From Muribaculaceae bacterium (GTDB taxonomy: Bacteria > Bacteroidota > Bacteroidia > Bacteroidales > Muribaculaceae): a stretch of DNA of 12,377 bases. The DNA lies in NCBI GenBank assembly GCA_017557665.1, contig JAFYYI010000080.1:1-12377 (forward strand), given 5' to 3'. Each line of letters begins with the position of its first letter. The first letter of the stretch is position 1. Shown here in pieces: positions 1-6,872 of the stretch. The position numbers and the translations under genes are program-made. The notes under the pieces are model-generated. The model was not told the DNA's origin, did not search any database, and saw only the letters and a list, made by a program, of their open reading frames with translations.

Positions 1-12
1 AAGACTTTGGGT

Positions 13-84
13 GTGCTGCGGCTCATCTATTGTTATAATGGGGTGCTGCGGCTCTCCAGTGGGTTAAAGGGTGTGCTCCGGCTC
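13..84. repeat. Three tandem copies of a 12-bp core at exact 30-bp spacing
   Basis: The core GTGCTGCGGCTC occurs at 13-24 and 43-54, and once with one change (GTGCTCCGGCTC) at 73-84. Starts are exactly 30 bp apart and the intervening bases are unrelated and AT-richer. The array lies just past the stop of the tail-fibre-like gene. Because 30 is a multiple of three, each copy encodes the same peptide in a given frame: SRSTP on the minus strand (interrupted by stops) and GVLRL on the plus strand (open through the array). The copy nearest the window edge reads ATG-Ser-Arg-Ser-Thr-Pro on the minus strand from position 27, so a gene could start there and run off the window. Function unknown; three copies are too few to call a CRISPR. 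Confidence 0.75.
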
Positions 85-103
85 ACCTTTCTTTTTTCTG
101 CGC

Positions 104-1576
104 CTACTTCTCGAAGATCCATGTGTACGAGCCTTCCCTGATGTTGGTGCTGACATGGAACGGCACGATGGGCGTGACAAGGTCGCCCTTGTCCAGCAGC
201 TTGCGGTTGCCGATACTGGTCTTGGCGAAAGCGATGCCGTACAGCAGGCGCACCTTCCTGGGCACGTCTATCTTCCCCTGCCTCTCGCTCACGGTGATGC
301 GGATTTTGCCGTAGCTGGCCCTGCGGTTGCCGTTGCGGTCAAGCGCGTCCTTCACGAAGTACCTTGCCTCATGGCGGTACTTCTGGTCGTCGGTGTAGGC
401 ATCACGTTGAATGACACGGGCATCGATGAGCACGGTGTCGTCGTCGCCGATGCTCACGGTGTCGGCCTTGCCGAGCACGTTCCAGCCTTTGCGCACGGGG
501 CCGTGGGCCTTGTCGTGGTCTATGTTCACGCGGTTGCGCTTGCGGGTGTAGCGGAACAGATAAGGCGTGTAGCCCATGGTCACGAGGGCGGATGCGCCCC
601 TGAGGTGCAGGGCATCAGCACCCCGCCTGATTTCGATGCCGATGTTAAAGAAGGACCTTGATTGGGCGGTGCCGCCGCTGCCCAGGACTGCCTGTTTCAG
701 CTGGTTGAGCAGGTTGACCTGCGCTGCGGTCATCAGACCGGCCGTGGCAGTTGTCGCTCCATAAAAGATGAGGTTCTGCAGCACCACGTCCTGCTCGCCC
801 GTGGCCACGTTGTAGCCTATCACCTGGAAGCCGAGGCGGTCGGCGGCCGAGATGTACTGGCGCAGGCCGTCCACGAGGGCGCCGCTGCCCTTGATGATGT
901 TCACGGCGGATTTCAGGGCGTTGATGTCGGTCTTGGCGGTGTTGAGCATGTTGACCTGGGCCACGGTCATCACACCGGCCTTCTGGTCGGTGGCGGCCTC
1001 AATGACGAGGGCGTTGGGTGTCATCACGGCACCGCCCGTGGCGAGGTTGTGGCGGCTGGCGCTGAACGTGACACGGTCGGCGGCACCGCTGCCCGCCTGG
1101 AAGAACTGGATCACGAAGCCGCCGTTGCGGATGGCGTTGAGCTGCAGCGCCTGGGCATCCTGCGTATCCATCAGTTCTATTAGGGTGTCCGAGATGTTGC
1201 CGATGGAGTCGTTGCCGTCATGCAGCAGCATATAGTCCTCGGCGGTCATCACGCCTGCCTGGTTGCGGCTTGCTGGGCCGATGGGCAGCGTCAGCGAAAA
1301 GGTCTCGCCGCTGGCCATCCTGCGGCCCATGAGCGCCAGGATGACGTTGCTGTGGTCGCTGACGTTGCGCTGCTGGATGTCGTAGAGGAACTGGAACTGC
1401 GAGATGGTGTCTTTCCAGAAGCGGAGTACATTGTACTCGGTTTCGCTGGTGGCGGTGGCCAACAGGTCGGCGATGGCCTGCAGGAGCGAGCCGACGGTCT
1501 CGGGTGAGATGCTTTCTTTCTCGGTCTCAACGCGGAACGCGGAGATCAACGAGGTGAGTTGTTGAATGTCAATCAT
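104..1576 (-). CDS. Tail-fibre-like phage structural protein with AGxMT repeats
   Basis: A 490-residue protein, last structural gene in the window. Residues 1-80 are largely helical in character. Three repeats follow, each a short beta-like stretch then a helix opener: AGVMTAEDYMLL (about 107-118), AGVMTVAQVNMLN (200-212) and AGLMTAAQVNLLN (279-291). This motif is typical of trimeric phage tail fibres and knob-type repeats in Bacteroidota prophages. The C-terminal part (about 305-490) is rich in basic and aromatic residues and unrecognised; it could be the distal or receptor-facing domain. The start at 1576 is supported by a promoter 24 bp upstream. The gene is separated from the upstream structural genes by an oppositely oriented AT-rich gene, which explains the need for its own promoter. 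Fibre function is inferred; a baseplate or neck-fibre role is also possible. Confidence 0.7.
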   Translation of the reverse strand: MIDIQQLTSLISAFRVETEKESISPETVGSLLQAIADLLATATSETEYNVLRFWKDTISQFQFLYDIQQRNVSDHSNVILALMGRRMASGETFSLTLPIGPASRNQAGVMTAEDYMLLHDGNDSIGNISDTLIELMDTQDAQALQLNAIRNGGFVIQFFQAGSGAADRVTFSASRHNLATGGAVMTPNALVIEAATDQKAGVMTVAQVNMLNTAKTDINALKSAVNIIKGSGALVDGLRQYISAADRLGFQVIGYNVATGEQDVVLQNLIFYGATTATAGLMTAAQVNLLNQLKQAVLGSGGTAQSRSFFNIGIEIRRGADALHLRGASALVTMGYTPYLFRYTRKRNRVNIDHDKAHGPVRKGWNVLGKADTVSIGDDDTVLIDARVIQRDAYTDDQKYRHEARYFVKDALDRNGNRRASYGKIRITVSERQGKIDVPRKVRLLYGIAFAKTSIGNRKLLDKGDLVTPIVPFHVSTNIREGSYTWIFEK

Positions 1577-1579
1577 AAT

Positions 1580-1605
1580 CTTTTGCGTTGGTTACAGCGC
1601 AAAAG
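1580..1605. promoter_or_regulatory. Perfect 8-bp inverted repeat over the -7 box (candidate operator)
   Basis: CTTTTGCG at 1580-1587 and CGCAAAAG at 1598-1605 form a perfect inverted repeat with a 10-bp spacer. The right arm overlaps the -7 box of the tail-fibre gene promoter and the left arm lies just before its ATG at 1576. A dimeric repressor bound here would cover the transcription start. It could instead be a short 5'-UTR hairpin. Regulatory role is inferred from position only. Confidence 0.4.
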
Positions 1606-1630
1606 TAGATTGACAGGGTCACATAGTAAA
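1600..1630 (-). promoter_or_regulatory. Bacteroidota-type promoter for the tail-fibre-like gene
   Basis: On the minus strand TACTTTTG (1607-1600) matches the -7 consensus TAnnTTTG. Exactly 19 bp upstream lies TTTA (1630-1627), a 3-of-4 match to the -33 element TTTG. A start near 1593 would give a leader of about 17 nt before the ATG at 1576. Confidence 0.6.
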
Positions 1631-1652
1631 AGACAAGAAAATCTTAATGATA

Positions 1653-1684
1653 TTTGGCTGTTATCGATTAAAATAATAAATTTG
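1653..1684 (+). promoter_or_regulatory. Bacteroidota-type promoter for the 82-aa plus-strand gene
   Basis: TTTG at 1653-1656 and TAAATTTG at 1677-1684, separated by 20 bp, match the -33/-7 consensus with one extra spacer base. The -33 box is only 22 bp from the -33 box of the divergent tail-fibre promoter, so the two share one compact control region. Predicted start near 1691, about 23 nt before the ATG at 1714. Confidence 0.65.
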
Positions 1685-1713
1685 CACGTGTTAAATTTTA
1701 ATAATGATTTATT

Positions 1714-1962
1714 ATGGATTGGGAGTTTATTGGAAATGCCACAGGAAAATTATTAGATAATTCTGGAACTGTTGTTCCTGGCAAAGATGAAGTCTTTAAA
1801 TTATTTGTGAAAGTGATTGCTGGTAAAGTGTTCTTTGCAACAACTGATGGATATAGTAACCATATAAATATAGCAGTTCTTGCATCTTCTAATAAATTTA
1901 CTCACGGACGTGTTAGAATTGACGGCAAGACCTATTCCATACCGTTACCAACTATTGATTAA
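1714..1962 (+). CDS. AT-rich 82-aa protein of unknown function, moron-like
   Basis: I do not recognise this protein. It begins MDWEFIGNATG, has no evident signal peptide or membrane segment, and reads as beta-rich with alternating hydrophobics (FKLFVKVIAGKVFFAT, then INIAVLA, then GRVRIDGKTYSIPL near the end). It is the only plus-strand gene among the structural genes, is visibly more AT-rich than its neighbours, and has a consensus promoter at 1653-1684. It is convergent with the 142-aa gene, only 17 bp from its stop, and divergent from the tail-fibre gene. That layout (independent promoter, foreign base composition, inside a late operon) is the usual description of a phage moron, often a lysogenic-conversion or exclusion gene. 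That role is inferred from layout alone. No terminator is evident after it. Confidence 0.65.
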   Translation: MDWEFIGNATGKLLDNSGTVVPGKDEVFKLFVKVIAGKVFFATTDGYSNHINIAVLASSNKFTHGRVRIDGKTYSIPLPTID

Positions 1963-1979
1963 TATTTTAGAGTTTTCTC

Positions 1980-2408
1980 TTATTGCTTCTTATCGTTGAT
2001 TCTGTCAACGATAATTCCACAGAATTCTCTGCCGATATTCTCCTCATAGAACTCTTTTAAGTTCATGACGGAAGCATAGTACTTGCGGCTGAACCATCGG
2101 CGGCGCTGGCGTTTCTTGGCTCTGCCAAGATCGCCACTATTGCCCCGGGGCGTTTCGCGGCCCGTGCCGTAGTCCTGCCACAATCCGTATTCAAGGAAGG
2201 CTTGTGATAAGCCTACCTCCATGAAGCGACCATCTGAGCGTAATGGCAATGCCTTAGGCGAAGCCAACAAAGCACCGGTGTCGATGACACCAAGCAGCGT
2301 GATCTGCTCCTGCCAGATGCGAAGCATGGTGTCATTGAAGGCTGTGACGAACTTCTGGCGCTCTTGCAGCGCCTGTTGTTCGGTGATTCTATTCCCACTC
2401 GTCGGCAT
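1980..2408 (-). CDS. Head-tail joining protein candidate (gp10-like)
   Basis: A 142-residue protein. It carries DTGAL at 43-47 and the segment YGLWQDYGTGRE at 74-85, features shared with HK97 gp10-type neck or tail-completion proteins, where the DTG segment precedes a beta-rich core. A strongly basic stretch (KKRQRRRWFSRKYY, 98-111) and a C-terminal helix follow; this tail end is one I associate with Bacteroidales prophage proteins. The start at 2408 lies inside the end of the 166-aa gene (20-bp overlap), indicating translational coupling. It is the last gene of the main operon before the convergent AT-rich gene. The role in capping the head-tail junction is by family resemblance only. Confidence 0.6.
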   Translation of the reverse strand: MPTSGNRITEQQALQERQKFVTAFNDTMLRIWQEQITLLGVIDTGALLASPKALPLRSDGRFMEVGLSQAFLEYGLWQDYGTGRETPRGNSGDLGRAKKRQRRRWFSRKYYASVMNLKEFYEENIGREFCGIIVDRINDKKQ

Positions 2409-2889
2409 TGTATCTTAAGTCGGTGTAAACGTCAACTGCAATCTGAAAATAAGCACATGCGCAGCCCGAGAAGAAGTATCGGTCAATCTCGTTGAACGAT
2501 ATTCGCGGGTCGAGGTAGATGCAGTTCTGCTCCAGCTTGGTTTTCTCCAGGATCAGCTGCGACATGAACTGACGGAACAGTTCGCGCATGGTCTCCATGC
2601 AGCGGGTGCGGGCCGCCATGTCATCAATCTTATGGCGTTTAGCCAGGAAGATTGTCTTGACACGGCGGGTACGCGGAGTGTTGTTCAGCTCAGTATAGCC
2701 ATTAGCAATGTCGCTGACGCATACGAAGGCGGTTGTCCGCTGCATGTGCGCTAATGCCTCTTCAAAGCCGTCCAGGCCGCTGACACGGCAGAACGTGAAG
2801 CCTTCACGTTTCGCTAAGCGGTTGGTTGCGGTGAGATGCGAGAAATATGCTGTGGCATCCCAGATGCCCTGTGGATATTCGTTGCTCAT
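2389..2889 (-). CDS. Phage-type protein, unrecognised (166 aa)
   Basis: A 166-residue soluble protein with no signal peptide. The central part is helical and basic (TRRVKTIFLAKRHKID, then a Met- and Arg-rich helix). The C-terminal third has YLDPRISFNEIDRYFF followed by a CACAYFQIAV strand, ending in acidic DEWE. Its start overlaps the stop of the 249-aa gene by 4 bp and its end overlaps the next start by 20 bp, so it is translated as part of the structural operon. Its position between connector-like and gp10-like genes is where phages keep head-closure or tail-terminator proteins, but I see no motif confirming either. Confidence 0.6.
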   Translation of the reverse strand: MSNEYPQGIWDATAYFSHLTATNRLAKREGFTFCRVSGLDGFEEALAHMQRTTAFVCVSDIANGYTELNNTPRTRRVKTIFLAKRHKIDDMAARTRCMETMRELFRQFMSQLILEKTKLEQNCIYLDPRISFNEIDRYFFSGCACAYFQIAVDVYTDLRYNADEWE

Positions 2890-3635
2890 TTGTTCGGGTA
2901 CTTTTGGTTAAACTCTTCATACTCCTTGGCGAGTGCGTCAAGCTCAGTCAGTGCCCGCCACGTATCGATGGCAAGAACTTCTTTCTCTTTGGTGACATCA
3001 CCCTTAGTCAATGCCCTGATTTGGGCGTTGACTGCATCTTTCAGCAAGTTATACTCGCTTCTCATCGGCTTGAACATATTGCCGTTTCTCTCAATTCTAA
3101 TGACAGGTGTGAACAGATGCGGGAACTCATGGGCAATATGCGCTTTCAGCGATGCGAACCAATAGAACACACTGAGACGTTCTGCTTCGGTGGTATTTAT
3201 GTCGTTGTAGTCATAGAGAAACGCCGCCATATTAGCAAGCAACTTGTCCTGTTTGGTTGAAAGGTAGCCTTGGTAAAGATTATCGCAGATAATGAAAGTC
3301 TCAAAGGGAACTTCTTGGAAGTCGGCAGGCAAAGCGTGGTACTTGCCAATTTTCTTGATGCGGATTGGCATCGCTGGAAGCATGTCAAGCCATTTAAGCG
3401 AGCCGATGGCACCATTGACCTGTTCGGCATTGACCACAAACTCGTCATCAGCGAATTTGCACATCCAGCCTTTGCCGTATTTGTATAAAACTTGCATACC
3501 TGACCAATGGATAAGGCAATAGGTCTTAACCTCTACTTCTGTTAAACCCTTTGCGATTAATCCGAAGACATATCGCAGCTGGTTGTCTGTTAACTCTTCC
3601 CAAGAGGTGGGAGCTTTTAAATTAATTGTAATCAT
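2886..3635 (-). CDS. Phage-type protein, unrecognised (249 aa)
   Basis: The likely start is the third in-frame Met at 3635, giving MITINLKAPTSWEELTDNQL. That fits the 19-bp gap after the previous stop; starts at 3647 or 3671 would run into it. The N-terminal segment, roughly TSWEELTDNQLRYVFGLIAKG followed by EVKTYCLIHWSG, is a pattern I recall from Bacteroidales prophage proteins of unknown function. The middle is hydrophobic with Tyr/Phe clusters (about 125-170) and the C-terminus is helical and charged (ALAKEYEEFNQKYPNK), possibly a short coiled coil. It sits inside the connector/neck gene cluster, so a virion-assembly role is likely, for example a tail-assembly chaperone, but this is inferred from position. 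Confidence 0.6.
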   Translation of the reverse strand: MITINLKAPTSWEELTDNQLRYVFGLIAKGLTEVEVKTYCLIHWSGMQVLYKYGKGWMCKFADDEFVVNAEQVNGAIGSLKWLDMLPAMPIRIKKIGKYHALPADFQEVPFETFIICDNLYQGYLSTKQDKLLANMAAFLYDYNDINTTEAERLSVFYWFASLKAHIAHEFPHLFTPVIRIERNGNMFKPMRSEYNLLKDAVNAQIRALTKGDVTKEKEVLAIDTWRALTELDALAKEYEEFNQKYPNK

Positions 3636-3654
3636 AGTATTTAACATTATTTTT

Positions 3655-4509
3655 TTAGAACCAGTATCCATTTGCTTTCTTTTTATTCTCGAACACGGGA
3701 GGTTCGAAGAGTTTGTATGTGTCTGAGTTGCGGAAATGCGGGAACGATGCCTCGTTCTTGCGCATCAAGTCAACGATGTCACGCAATGATGTCACGGGAA
3801 CAGGGTTGCCCTGGAGAGCCGTGACCACGATTTGACGCAGTTGCTCGATGACACGGAAATGGTGTGACGTGGCCACGGTGAGGTCAGAGAGCATCGACAT
3901 CACCTCGCCCCGGAATACCGCCAGTTGCTCGGGCGAAATGTATTCCTCGGCAAGGCGTTGCTCGATGTCAATCGCCTTGGAACGCAGGCCCAGATAGTTT
4001 GCCCATCGATGTTCGGTGAAGCCGCACAGGTTGGCGAGGTCGATGTTGGGGAACAGCGTTGCGCTGAACCAACCTCGTATCGGGCTTGCGCTCCACGTGC
4101 TGTTGAGAAACAGGTTGTGGATCAACTGCTCGATGGCGATGTCACGGCTCGTCTCCAGCGAGGCGATGAGCCTTGTGATTCTGTGAGGACTTGCAGGGGC
4201 GACATTCTGGTTGCTCACGATGCCGAATCCGTTCGGCGTGAGCACCAGGTCGAGACTCGGCACGGCCCGCATAAACGCCTCATGGACGGTAACGAGCATG
4301 GCACACGTGCGCAGCGGCTCCGTCTCGGCCAAGGCGAACAGTTCGGGGGCGAAGTCGCTCCCGATGAACTGGGTCATCACCCATCGCTCAGCCTGGTCGA
4401 GCCACGGCAGGATCTTGTCAAAGAAGGTCGTTTCGCCTTCCACAGTATCGAAAGCGTTGGGCAGGTATCTGCGCAACTGCTCATCATTGGTTATCAGTCT
4501 CGTTTCCAT
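3655..4509 (-). CDS. Head-tail connector candidate (DUF6712-like)
   Basis: A 284-residue, mostly helical protein beginning METRLITNDEQLRRYLPNAF. It resembles the DUF6712-type proteins that follow the portal in Bacteroidales phages; the assignment is from memory of the family. The N-terminal 100 residues are helical and acidic. The middle has LIASLETSRDIAIEQLIHNL and the C-terminus has a conserved-looking FPHFRNSDTYKLFE segment before a Lys-rich end. The start codon shares one base with the stop of the 54-aa helix-turn-helix gene, so the two are translationally coupled, and the portal-like gene lies just upstream. An adaptor binding the portal is the natural reading, but no catalytic or binding residue proves it. 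Confidence 0.6.
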   Translation of the reverse strand: METRLITNDEQLRRYLPNAFDTVEGETTFFDKILPWLDQAERWVMTQFIGSDFAPELFALAETEPLRTCAMLVTVHEAFMRAVPSLDLVLTPNGFGIVSNQNVAPASPHRITRLIASLETSRDIAIEQLIHNLFLNSTWSASPIRGWFSATLFPNIDLANLCGFTEHRWANYLGLRSKAIDIEQRLAEEYISPEQLAVFRGEVMSMLSDLTVATSHHFRVIEQLRQIVVTALQGNPVPVTSLRDIVDLMRKNEASFPHFRNSDTYKLFEPPVFENKKKANGYWF

Positions 4510-4673
4510 CAGAATAAGTCTTTAGGGATTTCCCCGTAATACTTCAGTTTATTGGCCACATATAAGATGTCCTTATGCAGGCGCCGTGCGATTTCGGCAA
4601 CGCACATTCCTTGATTCCACAATTCAAGGATTTTCTCCTTTACTCTCGGTCTTTTAATCTTCTTCGTTTCCAT
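4509..4673 (-). CDS. 54-aa helix-turn-helix protein between portal and connector
   Basis: A small gene filling the gap between the portal-like and connector-like genes. It starts at 4673, 20 bp inside the end of the portal gene in another frame, and its TGA shares its last base with the connector's ATG at 4509. It encodes METKKIKRPR at the start, then a helix EKILELWNQG (13-22), a second helix CVAEIARRLH (24-33), a turn, and a third helix ILYVANKLKYYG (36-47). This is the spacing of a homeodomain-like HTH of the resolvase/transposase type. The N-terminal KKIKRPR is basic. Perfect coupling on both sides argues that it is a real gene. It could bind phage DNA as a regulator or act as a very short terminase-small-subunit-like packaging factor; the sequence does not decide. 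Confidence 0.7.
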   Translation of the reverse strand: METKKIKRPRVKEKILELWNQGMCVAEIARRLHKDILYVANKLKYYGEIPKDLF

Positions 4674-6012
4674 TGGTGTTCTTTTTGAGTGTTACTTCTT
4701 TAGCATCCTGATGCTCGCTTAACAGCGTGAGCTGGATGAAGGGGCAATCGGGATAGGCACCCGTCCAGCCGTTGAAGCGGATGATGATCTGGTGTACCGT
4801 GAACAGCAAATCATGATACGGCTTCTGCAGGGCCTGGGCGATGGTGTAAAGCTCGCGCTTGTCACTGCCCGAGTTGTTCGTCTGGGACTTGCCCGGAACA
4901 GAACCGACGAGGTTGCTGTGGACGCGCATGGTGAAACATATCATGTTCACCGCCTCCTGAATGTCGGTTGACCAGTCGCCGCCCTCCTTGTCGGAGTCAA
5001 TCTTGTTGATGACGACCTCGTGCTGAACCTCCCCTGTGGGCGCGACATAGAAGGTCGAGAACCACACCTTGCCAGCGTTCTCCACGCCGGTAAGGAAGTC
5101 GAGGATCTGCTGCTTCTCCTTGACGATGCGTTTCTGCTGCTCGCGGCGGTCGGTGATGCCCTCGCTCTTGAAGATTGAGTCCCAATATTTGTTCGAGATC
5201 TCTATCTGGTACTTGATGGGGGCGATGTTCTTCAGCTTGGCCTCCTTGGCCATGCCGATGAGCTGCTTAATGTTATACCAATGGCCTTTGAAGAGCGCTG
5301 CGTAGTAAGGGATGGGATAATAGGTGCTGTCAGGGGTCGGTACCCGTGTCAGCACAGCGAACTTGCGTGACTTGGTGCGGATTTTCTTCTTGCCGTCGTC
5401 GCCCGCCATGCGCCCCATGCGCACGGCCAGGTCGCGCCACGGCGAATTGATGTCCAGCAGATCAATCACCTCGATGTCCTCGCGGTTGGCCACCGGCTGC
5501 CGCCAGTTGGCATAAAGGACGTGTTTGATGCTGCCGTCCTTCTCCGCAGGAGTAAGACGGCAGTAACAGGCCTCCTTGCGCAGCAGACGCACGACCTTTG
5601 TGCCCTCGGCATTGAGGATGATGACCGACACGCAGAAGGCAAAGTGCTTGAAGTCCTGGCACACACCGAGGAAATACGAGGGCATGGCGTTGTCGAGCAA
5701 GAAGTCCTCAACCTCCTGTTTGACATTGCCGCTACATTCTTCGGTGTTGTATTCAAGGCCGCTGCTGTAGCAGACCTCGGCATTAAACATCTGGCAGGTG
5801 GCAAGCGTCTCATCGCCCTCGATGAGCTTGAGGATATCATAGGGCATTTCGTTGTCGCCGCCCCATGGAACATAGGACAACGTCTTGTCGATGATGACGG
5901 GCACGATGTCCACGTCCTCCTTGAACACCTTGCCGCTGTCAACCTTGAACGCAGCACTCGCATTCAGGACGGGGATGGTTTCTACACTGTTATAATTTAG
6001 TATCTCATTCAT
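4654..6012 (-). CDS. Portal-like phage protein
   Basis: A 452-residue protein resembling portal proteins of Bacteroidales prophages. Near the N-terminus is VPWGGDNEMPYDIL (48-61), the WGDDN-type motif I associate with this group, followed by a helix and NAEVCYSSGLEY. The central region is basic (EAKLKNIAPIKYQIEI, then RREQQKRIVKEKQQ), consistent with the clip and stem. Towards the C-terminus, roughly residues 365-390, is LVGSVPGKSQTNNSGSDKRE followed by a helix, as in portals whose crown follows a Ser/Asn-rich loop. Portals form the dodecameric DNA channel at one capsid vertex. The start at 6012 is 14 bp after the preceding stop; the end overlaps the HTH gene by 20 bp. No terminase or capsid gene adjoins it here, which is unusual, so the call is by resemblance. 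Confidence 0.65.
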   Translation of the reverse strand: MNEILNYNSVETIPVLNASAAFKVDSGKVFKEDVDIVPVIIDKTLSYVPWGGDNEMPYDILKLIEGDETLATCQMFNAEVCYSSGLEYNTEECSGNVKQEVEDFLLDNAMPSYFLGVCQDFKHFAFCVSVIILNAEGTKVVRLLRKEACYCRLTPAEKDGSIKHVLYANWRQPVANREDIEVIDLLDINSPWRDLAVRMGRMAGDDGKKKIRTKSRKFAVLTRVPTPDSTYYPIPYYAALFKGHWYNIKQLIGMAKEAKLKNIAPIKYQIEISNKYWDSIFKSEGITDRREQQKRIVKEKQQILDFLTGVENAGKVWFSTFYVAPTGEVQHEVVINKIDSDKEGGDWSTDIQEAVNMICFTMRVHSNLVGSVPGKSQTNNSGSDKRELYTIAQALQKPYHDLLFTVHQIIIRFNGWTGAYPDCPFIQLTLLSEHQDAKEVTLKKNTNGNEED

Positions 6013-6026
6013 AATGATTCTGTTTA

Positions 6027-6587
6027 TTATCTCTTAATGACTGCCAAAGGTAAGCGATACCATACTGGTACTTTCTCAAAGGTGATAGTGGGCATGGGTA
6101 CATCTTTTGTTATCTCGAAATTCATACACCATACCCTCCCATCTGAATCGACTTTTTCATCAGTCCAAAACTTGATGTTTACGAGATTCGGTATATTATC
6201 GCCAAGATCAGCATTTTCAAGTAAAATACTGTTACCGTTTTTCGCTTTGATGATAACACTGATTCGCCTTGCCTCTACCTTGCAATGTCGTATCAATTCC
6301 TCGCATTGTTTCTTTGAAGGCAATCTGAATTGTTGTGCCTCCTTGAAATTCATTTTCACGTAGTGATAGTCTTCCTGCAAAAGAAAAGTGAGTCCCCATA
6401 AGGCCCCGCTAGGTAAATCGAGGTCAATGAAGTTGGTGTCGAGTCTAATCTTCGAGGTGTTCCATGAACCTGCAGCTTCATATCTTCCGACTTTGCAACC
6501 CGTATTGAAAGCATTCAAGACAAGCGACCTTAGGTCGTCCTCAGCATTTGCTTCAATAAACGGTTTTATAATTCCTGTGATGTTCAT
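6027..6587 (-). CDS. FISUMP-like (Fib_succ_major) ligand-binding domain protein
   Basis: A 186-residue protein with the landmarks of the FISUMP / Fib_succ_major domain in order: DLDLPSGALW (55-64; family pattern DLGLPSGTLWAT), RLPSKKQCEELIRHC (88-102; family RLPTxxEFxELxxxC), NGNSILL (117-123; family GPNGNSIFLP), FWTDE (140-144; family YWSS) and VWYRLPLAV (175-183; family SxGLSVRPV). Residues 1-50 precede the domain. FISUMP domains are usually on exported Bacteroidota proteins, but no signal peptide is visible; DUF1566/FISUMP-type folds are also known among variable proteins of diversity-generating retroelements. In a virion operon it could be a surface decoration or receptor-binding protein. 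The gene and its flanks are clearly AT-richer than the genes around it, suggesting separate acquisition. A role on the virion is inference. Confidence 0.6.
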   Translation of the reverse strand: MNITGIIKPFIEANAEDDLRSLVLNAFNTGCKVGRYEAAGSWNTSKIRLDTNFIDLDLPSGALWGLTFLLQEDYHYVKMNFKEAQQFRLPSKKQCEELIRHCKVEARRISVIIKAKNGNSILLENADLGDNIPNLVNIKFWTDEKVDSDGRVWCMNFEITKDVPMPTITFEKVPVWYRLPLAVIKR

Positions 6588-6634
6588 GATTACTATTATA
6601 AGTTTATATTAAAGGAATAATCTAAAAGTTTATA

Positions 6635-6868
6635 TTATAAAAACACTTCCAGGCCATTTACCTCAAAGATGCAGCAGATGCGGGCCTGGCGTATCTGATG
6701 CGAGTCGAGCAGCTTGAATTGCTGGGTGCCTTGATAGAAGTTGTAGCGCAGGGGGATGCAGTTGCGCCAGCACTGGATCTCCCCGCTTTTCGTCCAGAGC
6801 TTCAAGTCAACGGGGTCGCCCGCCTTGAGCATCTTTCTCAATGTGGATATGTGGATACTTTGTGCCAT
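6635..6868 (-). CDS. Small phage-operon protein, unrecognised (77 aa)
   Basis: The start is taken at 6868, four bases past the stop of the 369-aa gene, giving MAQSIHISTLRKMLKAGDPV. An upstream in-frame Met at 6916 would overlap that gene by 44 bp and adds a low-complexity Ser/Arg/Gln segment, so it is less likely. The protein has a short N-terminal helix, then strands around DLKLWTKSGEIQCWRNC and a hydrophobic end ARICCIFEVNGLEVFL. It contains four cysteines (33, 37, 65, 66). No family recognised. Its tight spacing after the 369-aa structural gene puts it in the same transcript. Confidence 0.6.
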   Translation of the reverse strand: MAQSIHISTLRKMLKAGDPVDLKLWTKSGEIQCWRNCIPLRYNFYQGTQQFKLLDSHQIRQARICCIFEVNGLEVFL

Positions 6869-6872
6869 AGTC

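Noticed and set aside
13..84. CRISPR array
   Set aside because: Core is only 12 bp, spacers about 18 bp, three copies, no cas genes.
71..1507. Long plus-strand frames opposite the tail-fibre gene
   Set aside because: They are antisense shadows of a GC-rich gene with good domain content; no promoter and no recognisable protein.
3925..4539. 204-codon plus-strand frame opposite the connector gene
   Set aside because: Antisense to a gene with coupled neighbours; composition is typical of a shadow frame.
6027..6587. Diversity-generating retroelement target
   Set aside because: The fold is of a type used by such systems, but no reverse transcriptase or template repeat is visible in the window.
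6600..6637. Direct repeat AAGTTTATATTA (6600-6611 and 6626-6637)
   Set aside because: Twelve bases in a strongly AT-rich spacer; chance or slippage is sufficient.
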